64,000 nt of DNA. Source: Neptunomonas qingdaonensis. Lineage in GTDB: Bacteria > Pseudomonadota > Gammaproteobacteria > Pseudomonadales > Balneatricaceae. Both the position numbers and the translations under genes were made by a program. The stretch is taken from contig NZ_FOOU01000010.1 in assembly GCF_900113275.1 (NCBI RefSeq), positions 1-64,000 of the forward strand, written 5' to 3'. Shown piece after piece: positions 16,742-26,772 of this stretch (its first letter is position 1; every line of letters begins with the position of its first letter). Under the pieces are notes generated by a model. That model saw only the letters and a program-made list of their open reading frames with translations, did not search any database and was not told where the DNA came from.

Positions 16742-17683
16742 GTGAGTACTGAATCGCTACAGCATATTACCGTATTACTTGATGAAGCCGTGGCTGCACT
16801 GGTGCAGAATCCTGATGGGTTTTACGTCGACGGTACGTTTGGCCGGGGCGGTCACTCTGCGTTGGTTTTGAATCAGCTGTCGCCTACTGGCCGATTGATG
16901 GCGATTGATAAAGACCTTGAAGCGATCGCGTGTGCACATACCCGCTTTGCTGATGATGCGCGTTTTGATATCGCACATGGTTCATTTTCGCGATTGCAGG
17001 AATTTGTTACCGATCGTGACATGTTTGGTCAGGTCGATGGTGTTTTGCTGGATCTGGGTGTGAGTTCTCCGCAACTGGATGATCCGATGCGTGGCTTTAG
17101 TTTTCAGCATGATGGCCCGTTGGATATGCGCATGGATACTACGTCTGGCGAAAGTGTTGCGCAGTGGATTATGCGTGCCTCGCAGGATGAGATCGCGGAT
17201 GTGATCTATACCTATGGTGAAGATCGTCATGGTCGCCGCATGGCAAAAGCGGTTGTTGAAGCGCGGGCTATCGCGCCTATAGAGACAACCGCGCAGCTGG
17301 CAAAAATTATCTCTGACGCCAATCCATCATGGGAAAAGGGCAAGCATCCTGCTACCCGGGCTTTTCAGGCATTTCGCATACATATCAATCGTGAATTGGA
17401 AGATCTGGAAAAATGTCTGGATCAATCGCTTGATTCATTAAAGGTCGGTGGGCGTTTGGTGATTATCAGCTTTCATTCATTAGAAGACCGTATAGTGAAG
17501 CGCTTTATTCGTAAGCATGTGAAAGGTGATGATCATTTGCCGATGAGTATTCCGGTGACCAGTGACATGTTGAAACAGCGCTTAAAAGCGGTAGGCAAAA
17601 TGGTAAAAGCCAGCGCAACCGAGGTGGATGAAAACCCACGCTCACGTAGTGCTGTGATGCGTATTGCTACAAAAATTGCCTAG
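16742..17683 (+). CDS. rsmH: 16S rRNA (cytosine(1402)-N4)-methyltransferase
   Basis: The 313-residue enzyme (MraW) has a class I SAM-binding core, YVDGTFGRGGHSALVL near residue 28, followed by LLDLGVSSPQLDDPMRGFSF near residue 102 and the C-terminal VISFHSLEDRIVKRF segment. It methylates N4 of C1402, the same nucleotide modified by RsmI. The start is GTG 16742 with AGGA upstream at 16732-16735. It lies 21 bases after mraZ, as expected. Confidence 0.96.
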   Translation: MSTESLQHITVLLDEAVAALVQNPDGFYVDGTFGRGGHSALVLNQLSPTGRLMAIDKDLEAIACAHTRFADDARFDIAHGSFSRLQEFVTDRDMFGQVDGVLLDLGVSSPQLDDPMRGFSFQHDGPLDMRMDTTSGESVAQWIMRASQDEIADVIYTYGEDRHGRRMAKAVVEARAIAPIETTAQLAKIISDANPSWEKGKHPATRAFQAFRIHINRELEDLEKCLDQSLDSLKVGGRLVIISFHSLEDRIVKRFIRKHVKGDDHLPMSIPVTSDMLKQRLKAVGKMVKASATEVDENPRSRSAVMRIATKIA

Positions 17684-17776
17684 TGCGGCACCTGGCTCTG
17701 GCGCAATAAGCAGCTTACGACTGTATGAAATATGACATAAACATAACGCAATAAAACGTAATAAAAGGTACCAACA

Positions 17777-18124
17777 GTGTTTAGCAAGCCTGCATGGTTG
17801 ATCAGAAACAAAGAGGATGACGCACAGCCTGTTCTTGGTGCTGAGGCGCTAGTTCGTCCGGTTTTTGTTATTGCTGTCCTGGTGGTGGTTATCGTTTGTA
17901 GTGCTTTAGCTGTGACATATTCTGCATTTCAGTACCGGCTGTTATTTAATCAGCAGCAAATTCTTATCGCACAATGGGATGACTTTCAGGTGGAGTGGGG
18001 ACAATTACTGCTGGAACAAAGCGCCTTGGGGACTAACAACCGCGTTGAGCAGGTGGCCCGAAAACAGCTTGATATGATGACGCCGCAACCGGCCATGATA
18101 GAGATTGTTCAGTATGAGCGATAA
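17777..18124 (+). CDS. ftsL: Cell division protein FtsL
   Basis: The 115-residue bitopic protein has a short cytoplasmic N-terminus, one membrane helix (about residues 32-54, FVIAVLVVVIVCSALAV) and a periplasmic coiled coil. This is the FtsL layout; sequence conservation in the family is low. FtsL forms the FtsQLB complex that licenses FtsWI. Start is GTG 17777 preceded by AAAGG. It overlaps the ftsI start by 11 bases. A 93-bp gap separates it from rsmH without an obvious promoter. Confidence 0.88.
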   Translation: MFSKPAWLIRNKEDDAQPVLGAEALVRPVFVIAVLVVVIVCSALAVTYSAFQYRLLFNQQQILIAQWDDFQVEWGQLLLEQSALGTNNRVEQVARKQLDMMTPQPAMIEIVQYER

Positions 18125-19832
18125 TAACGATACCTCAATTGTCGAGTCTGCAGGACGTAGCTGGCGTTTGCTTTTGGTGGGCGTGCTGTTGTTCGCTGTT
18201 GCGGGCGGTATCGTTAGCAAATTAGTGTCTTTATATACACTTGATCAGGCTTTTTTACAGAACCAGGGGGATGCCCGTAGCTTAAGGACTATGCTGACGC
18301 CGGCGCACCGTGGTGTGATTACCGATCGTAATGGTGAGCCGCTGGCGGTGAGTGCGCCTGTAGCAACTATTTGGGCTGATCCGAGTAAAGCTGATACGCA
18401 TCATCAGGGGTTAGTGAGGTTGGCTTCTTTGCTCAATATGAAGCGAAGCGACCTGGTTGCTCGTCTTGAAAAAGATAGCAGCCGTCAGTTTATCTATCTG
18501 AAACGTCAGGTAACACCGGAGCTGGCCAGGCAGATTGAAACGCTGAAAGTGCCGGGTGTGCATGTTGATGTTGAGTACAAGCGTTATTACCCTGCTGGCG
18601 AAGTGTCGACGCATCTGGTTGGCTTTACCGGTATTGAGGGGGCGGGTCAGGAAGGAATGGAGCTGGCCTATAACGAATGGTTAAGTGGTGAGACCGGGCG
18701 CAAGTTAGTCATGCAAGATCGTCTGGGGCGCACCATCAAGCATATTAAGTCGATAGAGGAAGCGAAGCCTGGACGGGATATACAGCTGAGCATCGATCTG
18801 CGACTGCAGTATATGGCTTACCGTGAATTGAAAGCTGTAGTGCAGTCGCATAAAGCTGACTCTGCTTCTGCTGTGGTGCTGGATGCTAATACCGGTGAGG
18901 TTTTAGTCATGGTCAATCAGCCTTCCTATAACCCGAATGACCGCAGCAAAATTGATGTTAACGGGCTGCGTAACCGGGCGGTGACGGATCTGTTTGAGCC
19001 GGGCTCAACCATGAAGCCGTTAACCATTGCCGCAGCATTAATGAGCGGCAAATACACGATGGACTCAATCATCGATACGTCGCCGGGCTATATCAGAATC
19101 CGCAGAAGCACTATTCGTGATCATCGCAATTATGGAAAGCTGGATCTGACCTCAATCATTACTAAATCAAGTAACGTTGGCGCGACCAAGATCGCTTTAA
19201 GTTTACAGGAAGATGCGGTTCGCAATTTATTTCATAATGTTGGCTTGGGGCAGTCTTCCGGTACCGGTTTTCCGGGAGAGCGTAATGGAAGTCTGCCTTA
19301 TTATCCTGCTAAACGCGTAGTTGAACGCGCGACTATGTCATATGGCTATGGCTTGTCCGTCACACCTTTGCAGCTTGCACAGGCCTACTTGCCTTTGGCG
19401 AATGGGGGTGTGGCTTTACCTGTTAGTCTGGTAAAGCTTGACGGGGAAGCTAAAGGGGCGCGGGTCATGCCTAAGGGCGTCGCTAAAAATGTCCTCGGGA
19501 TGATGGAAACGGTGACGCAAAAAGGCGGTACCGGACGTCGTGCGGCTGTTTATGGCTACCGGGTGGCCGGTAAAACGGGCACGGTGCATAAGAGTACCCG
19601 GGGTGGTTACGCGGATGATAAATATATCTCAGTTTTCTCCGGTATCGTTCCGGTGGCTGACCCGCGTTTTGTGATTGTGGTTATGGTTAATAATCCTAAA
19701 GGGCAGGAATACTACGGTGGAGAAGTCGCTGCACCGGTATTTTCACGTATTTCGAGTAATGCACTGCGCTTGTTGAATGTCGCTCCAGACCAGTGGCCGC
19801 AGAAGCCAACGGAAACGGTGGTGATGAAATGA
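18114..19832 (+). CDS. ftsI: Peptidoglycan transpeptidase FtsI (PBP3)
   Basis: The 572-residue class B penicillin-binding protein has one N-terminal membrane helix, a pedestal domain and a transpeptidase domain. The catalytic serine is in GSTMKP (Ser298, Lys301), with KSSNVG as the SxN motif and KTGT at 487-490. It crosslinks septal peptidoglycan in the divisome together with FtsW. ATG 18114 is used in preference to the upstream TTG. Its end overlaps murE by four bases (ATGA). Confidence 0.97.
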   Translation: MSDNNDTSIVESAGRSWRLLLVGVLLFAVAGGIVSKLVSLYTLDQAFLQNQGDARSLRTMLTPAHRGVITDRNGEPLAVSAPVATIWADPSKADTHHQGLVRLASLLNMKRSDLVARLEKDSSRQFIYLKRQVTPELARQIETLKVPGVHVDVEYKRYYPAGEVSTHLVGFTGIEGAGQEGMELAYNEWLSGETGRKLVMQDRLGRTIKHIKSIEEAKPGRDIQLSIDLRLQYMAYRELKAVVQSHKADSASAVVLDANTGEVLVMVNQPSYNPNDRSKIDVNGLRNRAVTDLFEPGSTMKPLTIAAALMSGKYTMDSIIDTSPGYIRIRRSTIRDHRNYGKLDLTSIITKSSNVGATKIALSLQEDAVRNLFHNVGLGQSSGTGFPGERNGSLPYYPAKRVVERATMSYGYGLSVTPLQLAQAYLPLANGGVALPVSLVKLDGEAKGARVMPKGVAKNVLGMMETVTQKGGTGRRAAVYGYRVAGKTGTVHKSTRGGYADDKYISVFSGIVPVADPRFVIVVMVNNPKGQEYYGGEVAAPVFSRISSNALRLLNVAPDQWPQKPTETVVMK

Positions 19833-21439
19833 TAACGTCTTTTCCTGAATCTCAGCCTGCATCACTACCTATACCTATATCTGTGCAACAGTTGCTGGGT
19901 GTTGAGGCGGGGCGTGAATTAACCGATGTGGTTGCTGATGATGTGATAGTTACAGGCATTTCATCTGATAGCCGATTGGTGCAGGCCGGTGACCTGTTTA
20001 TTGCGCGCGATGGTATCAGTCATCGTGGGATTGATTTTATTCAGCAGGCGGCGACAGCTGGTGCGCTGGCCGCCGTTGTTGAACGTCAAACGACGCAGGT
20101 TGATGAACTTGCGTCGTTTTCGATTCCTGTGTATCAAGTTGATGATTTGGCTAATAAAGCCGGCGTTTATGCGTCGCTGATGTGGGGTAGCCCGAGCAAA
20201 AAAATGACGATTATCGGTGTGACCGGCACCAACGGTAAAACATCATGCGCGCACTATATCGCTCAAGCCCTGGCAGCTTTAGGGCAAAAGACAGCGCTGC
20301 TGGGTACGGTCGGAAACGGTTTTCCTGGCGCACTGAATACCGCGACCCACACGACGCCTGATGCGATTAGTTTGCAGCGGATGCTGGCAGACTTCTATAC
20401 CCAGGGTGCTAAAGCGGTGGTGATGGAAGTCAGTTCGCATGCGCTGGATCAAGGCCGCGTTGTGGGTGTCGAGTTTGATGTGGTTGCCTTGACGAATCTT
20501 AGCCGTGATCATTTAGATTATCACGGTTCGATGGATGCCTACGCAGCGGCCAAATCCCAACTGTTTATCCCTCTAAAGCGCGAATCAGCGCACGCTAAAT
20601 CGTCAGGTGCTGTTGATGCTGACTGTGCGTTTGTCAGCGATGTTCACCGGCGTATCGTCTTGAATGCTGATGATGAGTTTGGCCGAACTCTGGCAGAGCA
20701 ATTACTTGCCAACGGTCAATCCTTTTGTAGTTACAGTGCTCAGGTTAGTGGTTCGCAACAAGCTGACATCGTTGTAAAAAGTGCGCTGCTCAGCCCTAAA
20801 GGGGTAGCGTTAGCGTTACGCCTGCCGGGTGCGGATATTCATTTTGACGCGCCGGTTGTTGGCGATTTTAATGTCTCTAATTTGTTATTAGTCGTGTCTG
20901 TGCTGCATCAGTTGAACACACCTTCTGCTCAGATCGAAGTGGCAATGGCGCAAGTGTCTGCGGTTCCCGGGCGTATGGAATGCTTGAATCGGCCAGGCTG
21001 CCCCGCTGTTGTGATCGATTATGCGCATACACCGGATGCGCTGGAAAAGGCGTTGCTAGCTGCCCGCAAGCATTGCCAGAATCAATTATGGGTTGTGTTT
21101 GGTTGTGGTGGTGATCGCGATACAGGAAAAAGAGCTGAAATGGCGGCTATCGCAGAACAATTGGCAGACAAGATTGTGGTGACAAGCGATAATCCGCGCA
21201 CCGAAGATCCTGACGCTATTATCAATATGATCATGCAAGGCTTTGCAGCGGCGGATCAGGTGGTTGTGCTGCCTGAGCGTGAGGCGGCGATTAGTCGTGC
21301 CATTCAAATCGCAGGGCCGGATGATCTTATTTTGATTGCAGGCAAAGGACATGAGGACTATCAGGACATTATGGGCGTTAAATATCCATTTAGTGACAAA
21401 GAGATAGCCGATAAATGGATGGGGAGCAAATCAGCATGA
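19829..21439 (+). CDS. murE: UDP-MurNAc-L-Ala-D-Glu:meso-diaminopimelate ligase
   Basis: The 536-residue Mur ligase has the ATP loop GVTGTNGKTS near residue 134 and the meso-diaminopimelate selection motif DNPR (SDNPRTEDPD), so it adds meso-A2pm as in other Gram-negatives. It acts in the cytoplasm as the third amino-acid addition step of peptidoglycan precursor synthesis. It is somewhat longer than the E. coli enzyme; the N-terminus (about residues 1-30) and a stretch around residues 250-275 carry extra sequence. The ATG overlaps the ftsI stop. Confidence 0.97.
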   Translation: MITSFPESQPASLPIPISVQQLLGVEAGRELTDVVADDVIVTGISSDSRLVQAGDLFIARDGISHRGIDFIQQAATAGALAAVVERQTTQVDELASFSIPVYQVDDLANKAGVYASLMWGSPSKKMTIIGVTGTNGKTSCAHYIAQALAALGQKTALLGTVGNGFPGALNTATHTTPDAISLQRMLADFYTQGAKAVVMEVSSHALDQGRVVGVEFDVVALTNLSRDHLDYHGSMDAYAAAKSQLFIPLKRESAHAKSSGAVDADCAFVSDVHRRIVLNADDEFGRTLAEQLLANGQSFCSYSAQVSGSQQADIVVKSALLSPKGVALALRLPGADIHFDAPVVGDFNVSNLLLVVSVLHQLNTPSAQIEVAMAQVSAVPGRMECLNRPGCPAVVIDYAHTPDALEKALLAARKHCQNQLWVVFGCGGDRDTGKRAEMAAIAEQLADKIVVTSDNPRTEDPDAIINMIMQGFAAADQVVVLPEREAAISRAIQIAGPDDLILIAGKGHEDYQDIMGVKYPFSDKEIADKWMGSKSA

Positions 21440-22875
21440 TGAAGCACAATATTCATCTCAGCGAGCTGCTGGATGCCTGCTCATATGAAAAGGATGCAAA
21501 ATTGTGTCATCAGGATGTTGTGTTTTCACGTGTGAATACGGATACCCGATCCATCCAGCCAGGTGACCTGTTTGTAGCGCTTAAGGGTGAGCGTTTTGAT
21601 GCGCATGATTTTGCTCAACAGGCAATCACTGCCGGTGCTGTCGCGCTGGTTGTTGATCATCAATTGGCTTTAGATGTTCCTCAGCTGATTGTTGCCGATA
21701 CACGTATCGCTTTAGGTAAAATTGCAGAATATAATCGCCGCTTTTTTAACGGACTCTTATTTGCTATCACCGGTAGTAGTGGCAAAACCACTGTGAAAGA
21801 GATGCTGGCAGAAATTCTTGCCGGTATTGCCGGTAAAGATCAGGTATTGGCTACGCAAGGCAATCTGAACAACGATATCGGTGTGCCTCTAACGCTGTTG
21901 AGGCTTTCGCCGGGTGAGCGCTACGCAGTGATCGAGATGGGTGCCAGCGGCCCCAACGAAATTGGCTACTCAGCGGGTTTGGCTCATCCTGATATTGCGC
22001 TTGTTAATAATGCCATGGGTGCGCATCTCGAGGGTTTTGGTTCATTACAGGGCGTCGTAAAAGCTAAAGGCGAAATTTACGATGGTCTAACGGCGCAGGG
22101 GTGTGCGGTTGTTAATCTGGATGACCAGCATGCCCAACAGTGGCTTGAGCGTATCGGCGAAAAAGGCGTGGTCAAAAGAGTGGTGACATTTGCTGTGAAT
22201 GCGCCAAACGCTGATGTGAGAGCATCTGATCTGCAGTTGCAAGAGAATGGTTGTTACGCATTTACGCTGTTGCATGCGGATACATCCGAGCGTGTCCATC
22301 TTAAGGTGATGGGGCGCCACAATGTCATGAATGCATTGGCAGCGGCTGCCTTAATTATTGCAGCGGGTATGCCTTTGTCACTTGCTGTGGCAGGGCTTGA
22401 GAAGTTCCAGGCGGTGAAAGGGCGGATGTGCAGTTTGCCGGGTATCGCTGGCGGTCGCGTTATTGATGATAGTTATAACGCTAATCCGGGTTCCGTTAAG
22501 GCGGCTATTCAAGTGTTACATGAATTACAAGGTGAACGGGTTTTGGTATTGGGTGATATGGGCGAACTAGGGTTGGGTGCAGAGCAGATGCATCGTGATA
22601 TTGGACAGTTTGCAGCAGAGCAAAAGATAGACCAGTTATTAGCGGTCGGCCCTTTGAGTAAAGCAGCGGTTGAGGGCTATCAAGCAGCACAGGTATCTAT
22701 GATAGACGGGGACAATGCTCAACGAGTTGTTCTGAAAGCGCAGCATTTTGCCGATCAGCAGAGCCTGGTAGCGGCGATTCTTCCGCAGTTGAACTCAGAT
22801 ATGGTTGTTTTAGTGAAAGGTTCCCGTAGTGCCGGGATGGACAAAATCGTAACCCTATTAACGCAAGAGGTGTAA
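21436..22875 (+). CDS. murF: UDP-MurNAc-tripeptide:D-Ala-D-Ala ligase
   Basis: The 479-residue Mur ligase has ATP loop [10 protein letters not shown] near residue 116 and conserved [10 protein letters not shown] near residue 340. It adds the D-Ala-D-Ala dipeptide made by Ddl, completing the UDP-MurNAc pentapeptide. The start ATG overlaps the murE stop; a second ATG follows directly and could be used instead. mraY begins five bases after the stop. Confidence 0.97.
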   Translation: MMKHNIHLSELLDACSYEKDAKLCHQDVVFSRVNTDTRSIQPGDLFVALKGERFDAHDFAQQAITAGAVALVVDHQLALDVPQLIVADTRIALGKIAEYNRRFFNGLLFAITGSSGKTTVKEMLAEILAGIAGKDQVLATQGNLNNDIGVPLTLLRLSPGERYAVIEMGASGPNEIGYSAGLAHPDIALVNNAMGAHLEGFGSLQGVVKAKGEIYDGLTAQGCAVVNLDDQHAQQWLERIGEKGVVKRVVTFAVNAPNADVRASDLQLQENGCYAFTLLHADTSERVHLKVMGRHNVMNALAAAALIIAAGMPLSLAVAGLEKFQAVKGRMCSLPGIAGGRVIDDSYNANPGSVKAAIQVLHELQGERVLVLGDMGELGLGAEQMHRDIGQFAAEQKIDQLLAVGPLSKAAVEGYQAAQVSMIDGDNAQRVVLKAQHFADQQSLVAAILPQLNSDMVVLVKGSRSAGMDKIVTLLTQEV

Positions 22876-22880
22876 AGACG

Positions 22881-23963
22881 ATGCTGTTAATTCTGAGTGA
22901 TTACCTTTCAGAGTTTTTTTCTGCCATAGCCGTGTTCAAGTATTTAACACTGCGAGGCATTATGGGGGTTTTGACAGCGCTCGCCATCTCCTTATTTATC
23001 GGCCCGAAATTGATCAATTATTTGAAAGCAAAACAGATCGGCCAATCTGTGCGTAATGATGGGCCACAATCTCATTTGAGCAAAGCAGGTACACCCACTA
23101 TGGGTGGTGCATTGATTATCCTGTCGATAGCCATCAGCACTTTACTATGGGCGGATCTTTCCAATCGCTATGTCTGGATTGTGCTGATTGTAACGCTGAT
23201 TTTTGGCGCCGTTGGTTGGGTTGATGATTGGCGTAAAGTGGTCGAGAAAAATTCACGGGGTTTACCCGCGCGCTGGAAGTATTTGTGGCAGTCAGTCGGC
23301 GGTTTAGGTGCGGCTTCAGTGTTGTATTTTACGGCGCAGAGCCCTGCAGAAACGCAGTTAATTGTTCCTCTTTTTAAAGATGTCGCTATCGATATGGGGA
23401 TCTTCTTTATTGTATTTACCTATTTTGTGATTGTCGGTACGTCTAATGCCGTTAACTTAACCGACGGTCTGGATGGTTTGGCCATCATGCCAACGGTAAT
23501 GGTGGCAGGGGCTTTAGCTGTTTTTGCTTACCTGAGTGGTCATATTCGCTTTGCAGATTATCTGCATATTCCTTACATAGCGGGTTCCGGTGAACTCATC
23601 GTTTTTTGTGGCGCTATTGTCGGTGCTGGTCTGGGGTTTCTGTGGTTTAACACCTATCCCGCGCAAGTATTTATGGGCGATGTGGGCGCATTAGCTTTAG
23701 GCGCTGCGTTAGGCGTTGTCGCGGTTGTCGTGCGTCAGGAGTTGGTGCTTGTGATTATGGGAGGTGTCTTTGTGATGGAGACCGTCTCTGTGATTTTGCA
23801 GGTTGCTTCTTATAAGTTAACAGGGCGGCGAATATTTCGGATGGCGCCGATACACCATCATTTTGAATTAAAAGGTTGGCCAGAGCCCAGAGTGATTGTG
23901 CGCTTCTGGATCATTACGGTTATTTTGGTGTTAGTTGGCTTAGCCACACTCAAATTACGTTAA
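22881..23963 (+). CDS. mraY: Phospho-MurNAc-pentapeptide translocase
   Basis: The 360-residue integral membrane enzyme has ten predicted helices. Conserved motifs include GTPTMGG near residue 72, the aspartate-rich [10 protein letters not shown] near 113, [10 protein letters not shown] near 192 and the histidine-rich [12 protein letters not shown] near 322. It transfers phospho-MurNAc-pentapeptide to undecaprenyl phosphate, forming lipid I. It matches the family's usual length exactly. Confidence 0.98.
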   Translation: MLLILSDYLSEFFSAIAVFKYLTLRGIMGVLTALAISLFIGPKLINYLKAKQIGQSVRNDGPQSHLSKAGTPTMGGALIILSIAISTLLWADLSNRYVWIVLIVTLIFGAVGWVDDWRKVVEKNSRGLPARWKYLWQSVGGLGAASVLYFTAQSPAETQLIVPLFKDVAIDMGIFFIVFTYFVIVGTSNAVNLTDGLDGLAIMPTVMVAGALAVFAYLSGHIRFADYLHIPYIAGSGELIVFCGAIVGAGLGFLWFNTYPAQVFMGDVGALALGAALGVVAVVVRQELVLVIMGGVFVMETVSVILQVASYKLTGRRIFRMAPIHHHFELKGWPEPRVIVRFWIITVILVLVGLATLKLR

Positions 23964-23972
23964 AAACCTTTT

Positions 23973-24001
23973 ATAAACACTTTTTTATCAATAGTGTTTA
24001 T
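23973..24001 (+). other. 9-bp inverted repeat between mraY and murD
   Basis: ATAAACACT (23973-23981) and AGTGTTTAT (23993-24001) form a perfect 9-bp AT-rich stem with an 11-base loop that contains the T run. Since the Ts lie in the loop, this is not a standard terminator. It lies in the only sizeable gap (92 bp) between mraY and murD and may mark an RNA processing or pausing site. It is followed by a short GTTAAGTAAGTTAAG duplication before the murD start. Confidence 0.5.
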
Positions 24002-24055
24002 CAACAAGGTTAATGCGGTAAGCGAGTTAAGTAAGTTAAGGAAACAGGAAGAAAA

Positions 24056-25405
24056 ATGTCATTGATTACGTCAGATCAGTTAAAGATAGTCATCGGTTTA
24101 GGACAAACCGGGCTTTCTTGCGCGCGTTATCTGGCGAAAAAAGGGCAGCGTTTCGGTTTGGCTGATACGCGCACTAATCCGCCGAATCTGGCGCAGATTA
24201 AAGCTGAGTTTCCCGGAGTCGAGTTGCACTTAGGTGAACTTGATGAAGGCTATTTGAAGCAGGCCAGTGAGTTGGTGCTCAGTCCTGGTGTATCGCAGCA
24301 GCTGGCAGCGATTAAAGCAGCGGTTGCCAGCGGTGTCGCACTGATTGGTGATATAGACCTGTTTTGTCGGGAAGTAAGCGCACCTATCGTTGCTATTACC
24401 GGCTCTAATGCAAAAAGTACCGTCACTACACTCGTTGGCGAGATGGCAAAAACAGCGGGCATTGATGTGGGTGTCGGGGGAAATTTAGGAACGCCTGTAC
24501 TGGATATGCTGGAAGCGGGAGAACAGTCTCTGTATGTGTTGGAGCTGTCCAGTTTTCAGTTGGAAACCGTCCATGAATTACGCGCACAGGTTGCAACCGT
24601 GCTGAATGTCAGCCCGGACCATCTGGATCGCTACGATGGGATGCAGGGGTATTATCAGGCTAAACATCGGATTTTCCGTGGTTGTAGAGCGGCCGTTGAG
24701 AACCGCGATGATGCGCTGACACACCCACTGTTACCTAAAGATGTTCCTTTGTGGGGTTATCGTCTGGGTAAGCCTGATTTGAAAATCTTTGGCTTGATCG
24801 AAGAGGCCGGCGTTGAGTGGTTAGCTCTGGGGCACGAAAAGTTGCTGCCCAGCCGTGAGATCAAAATGCCGGGTCGTCATAATGTAGCGAATGCACTGGC
24901 GTCATTGGCGCTTGGTAGCGCGGTTGATATTCCATTGTCGGCGATGTTGGAAACACTGAAAAGCTTTGCGGGTCTGGAGCATCGATGCCAGTGGGTAGCG
25001 AATAAAAAAGGCGTCAATTTTTATAATGACTCTAAAGGTACCAATGTTGGTGCAACCGTCGCTGCTTTAGAGGGTTTGGGGGCTACCCTTGCTGACGAGC
25101 AGCGTATTGTGCTGATCGCTGGTGGCGATGGTAAAGGTGCGGATTTTGATGATTTGATCGCACCGGTTAATCGTTTTGTGCGTAAGGTTGTTCTGATAGG
25201 TCAGGATGCAGAAAAAATTCGCCAGACGCTGTCTCATACGAAAACGATGCCAGTTTCTTCATTAGAAAGCGCTGTGCAATGTGCCGTTGAATCAGCGCTT
25301 ATCGGTGACATTGTGTTGTTATCGCCCGCCTGTGCAAGCATTGATATGTTCAAAAATTACGCTGATCGTGGCCATCAGTTTGTGGCACTGGTGGAGGCGT
25401 TATGA
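24056..25405 (+). CDS. murD: UDP-MurNAc-L-Ala:D-Glu ligase
   Basis: The 449-residue Mur ligase starts with an N-terminal Rossmann domain (VIGLGQTGLSCARYLAKKG) and has the ATP loop ITGSNAKSTVTTLV near residue 113. The canonical GTNGK loop is GSNAK here, a common MurD variant. NDSKGTNVGAT near residue 323 is conserved. It adds D-glutamate to UDP-MurNAc-L-Ala. It ends in a four-base overlap with ftsW. Confidence 0.97.
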   Translation: MSLITSDQLKIVIGLGQTGLSCARYLAKKGQRFGLADTRTNPPNLAQIKAEFPGVELHLGELDEGYLKQASELVLSPGVSQQLAAIKAAVASGVALIGDIDLFCREVSAPIVAITGSNAKSTVTTLVGEMAKTAGIDVGVGGNLGTPVLDMLEAGEQSLYVLELSSFQLETVHELRAQVATVLNVSPDHLDRYDGMQGYYQAKHRIFRGCRAAVENRDDALTHPLLPKDVPLWGYRLGKPDLKIFGLIEEAGVEWLALGHEKLLPSREIKMPGRHNVANALASLALGSAVDIPLSAMLETLKSFAGLEHRCQWVANKKGVNFYNDSKGTNVGATVAALEGLGATLADEQRIVLIAGGDGKGADFDDLIAPVNRFVRKVVLIGQDAEKIRQTLSHTKTMPVSSLESAVQCAVESALIGDIVLLSPACASIDMFKNYADRGHQFVALVEAL

Positions 25406-26772
25406 GTACGTCTGTGAATGCGCCCACGAATACAATTAGTGCAGCAAGGCAGTCTGGCTGGTTGTCTTTTCCTCAGCAGGGGGTGATGCCTTTCGATCCA
25501 TGGTTGTTAGGCACTGCGGCGGCTTTGGTTCTGACGGGTTTTGTCATGATTACCTCCGCCTCTATGGATGTGGCTGCTCAGAAGTTTGGTGGCCCTTTCT
25601 TTTTTGCACAGCGTCATGGTTTTTTTATTCTACTGGCCATAGTGGCATCAATCATTGCAGTAAGAGTTCCCATTAATAAGTGGGAAAAGTATGGGCCGGT
25701 GTTATTGGGTATTGGTTTTGTGTTTTTGGTTTTGGTACTTATTCCGGGTATTGGTCGTGAAGTTAACGGGAGTAGTCGCTGGATAAGTCTGGGCCCTTTG
25801 AATCTGCAGGCATCAGAGGTCGCTAAATTTTGTATGGTGATCTATGTCGGCGGCTATTTGGTAAGGCGCTTGTCAGAAGTGAGAACCAGTTGGGGTGGTG
25901 TGGTTAAACCTGTGCTTCCGCTGGCTTTTTTTGTATTTTTGCTGTTGCTTGAGCCCGATTACGGTGCGGCGGTGGTACTCATGGGTACCGTCATGGGGAT
26001 GATATTTCTCGGTGGTATGCGTTTTGGGCAGTTCATCATGGTATTGGTGTGTGCTATCGGCCTTGTTGGTGTGATGGCGATTGCTCAGCCTTACAGGATG
26101 GCCCGATTGAAGTCGTTTCAGGATCCATGGGCTGATCCTTTCGGCAGTGGTTATCAGTTATCGCAAGCGCAAATTGCGTTTGGGCGAGGTGAGTGGTTTG
26201 GTACAGGTTTAGGTAACAGCGTACAGAAATTATTTTATCTGCCTGAAGCGCATACGGACTTCGTATATTCCGTACTGGCGGAAGAGTTTGGTCTGATCGG
26301 TGCGCTGATGGTGGTGATTTTATATGTCATCATGATCGGTCGGATTTTTCTGATCGGGCGTCAGGCTGAGAAGCAGCAACAGTTTTTTATGGGTTATATC
26401 GCTTATGGATTTGGCTTGATATTCGCGGCGCAGGCTTTGATCAATATCGGTGTTAATGTTGGTGCTTTACCCACCAAAGGGCTGACGTTGCCGTTGTTGA
26501 GTTATGGAGGCAGTAGTTTGTTGGTTTGTGCTGTGATGATTTCAATTGTGATGCGCATAGATTTTGAATTAAAGACACTTCGTTATAAAGAGGCGTCCGA
26601 GGAGGATCCTCAGAAATCACTTAAGAAATCGTCAAAGGCTTCATCGAAGGAATCGCCGAAAAAGCCAAAACTGAGGATTGCTAAATACAGCAAGTCAGAA
26701 TCTCCTCATGAACTTTCTCATCAATTATCTCCTCATGAGTTATCAAAAGGGAGGGTGAATGAAAAAGCATAA
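25402..26772 (+). CDS. ftsW: SEDS peptidoglycan glycosyltransferase FtsW
   Basis: The 456-residue polytopic protein has about ten helices and SEDS motifs, including ASEVAKFCMVIYVGGYLVRR and the late SYGGSSLLV segment. It polymerises lipid II at the septum with FtsI. The core ends at about residue 390. The remaining tail of about 65 residues is Lys/Ser-rich and built from short repeats (26614-26673 and 26701-26745), and it runs into the murG start by 14 bases. Most FtsW proteins end much sooner, so this tail is unusual. Confidence 0.95.
   Translation: MSTSVNAPTNTISAARQSGWLSFPQQGVMPFDPWLLGTAAALVLTGFVMITSASMDVAAQKFGGPFFFAQRHGFFILLAIVASIIAVRVPINKWEKYGPVLLGIGFVFLVLVLIPGIGREVNGSSRWISLGPLNLQASEVAKFCMVIYVGGYLVRRLSEVRTSWGGVVKPVLPLAFFVFLLLLEPDYGAAVVLMGTVMGMIFLGGMRFGQFIMVLVCAIGLVGVMAIAQPYRMARLKSFQDPWADPFGSGYQLSQAQIAFGRGEWFGTGLGNSVQKLFYLPEAHTDFVYSVLAEEFGLIGALMVVILYVIMIGRIFLIGRQAEKQQQFFMGYIAYGFGLIFAAQALINIGVNVGALPTKGLTLPLLSYGGSSLLVCAVMISIVMRIDFELKTLRYKEASEEDPQKSLKKSSKASSKESPKKPKLRIAKYSKSESPHELSHQLSPHELSKGRVNEKA
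26614..26745 (+). repeat. In-frame repeats in the ftsW C-terminal tail
   Basis: Five 12-bp units (26614-26673) encode KSLK, KSSK, ASSK, ESPK and KPKL, with a serine codon at position 2 and a lysine codon at position 4 in most units. A second block at 26701-26742 has units of 15, 12 and 15 bp encoding SPHEL, SHQL and SPHEL. The units in each block are diverged at third positions, which points to old duplications kept in frame. Confidence 0.8.
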
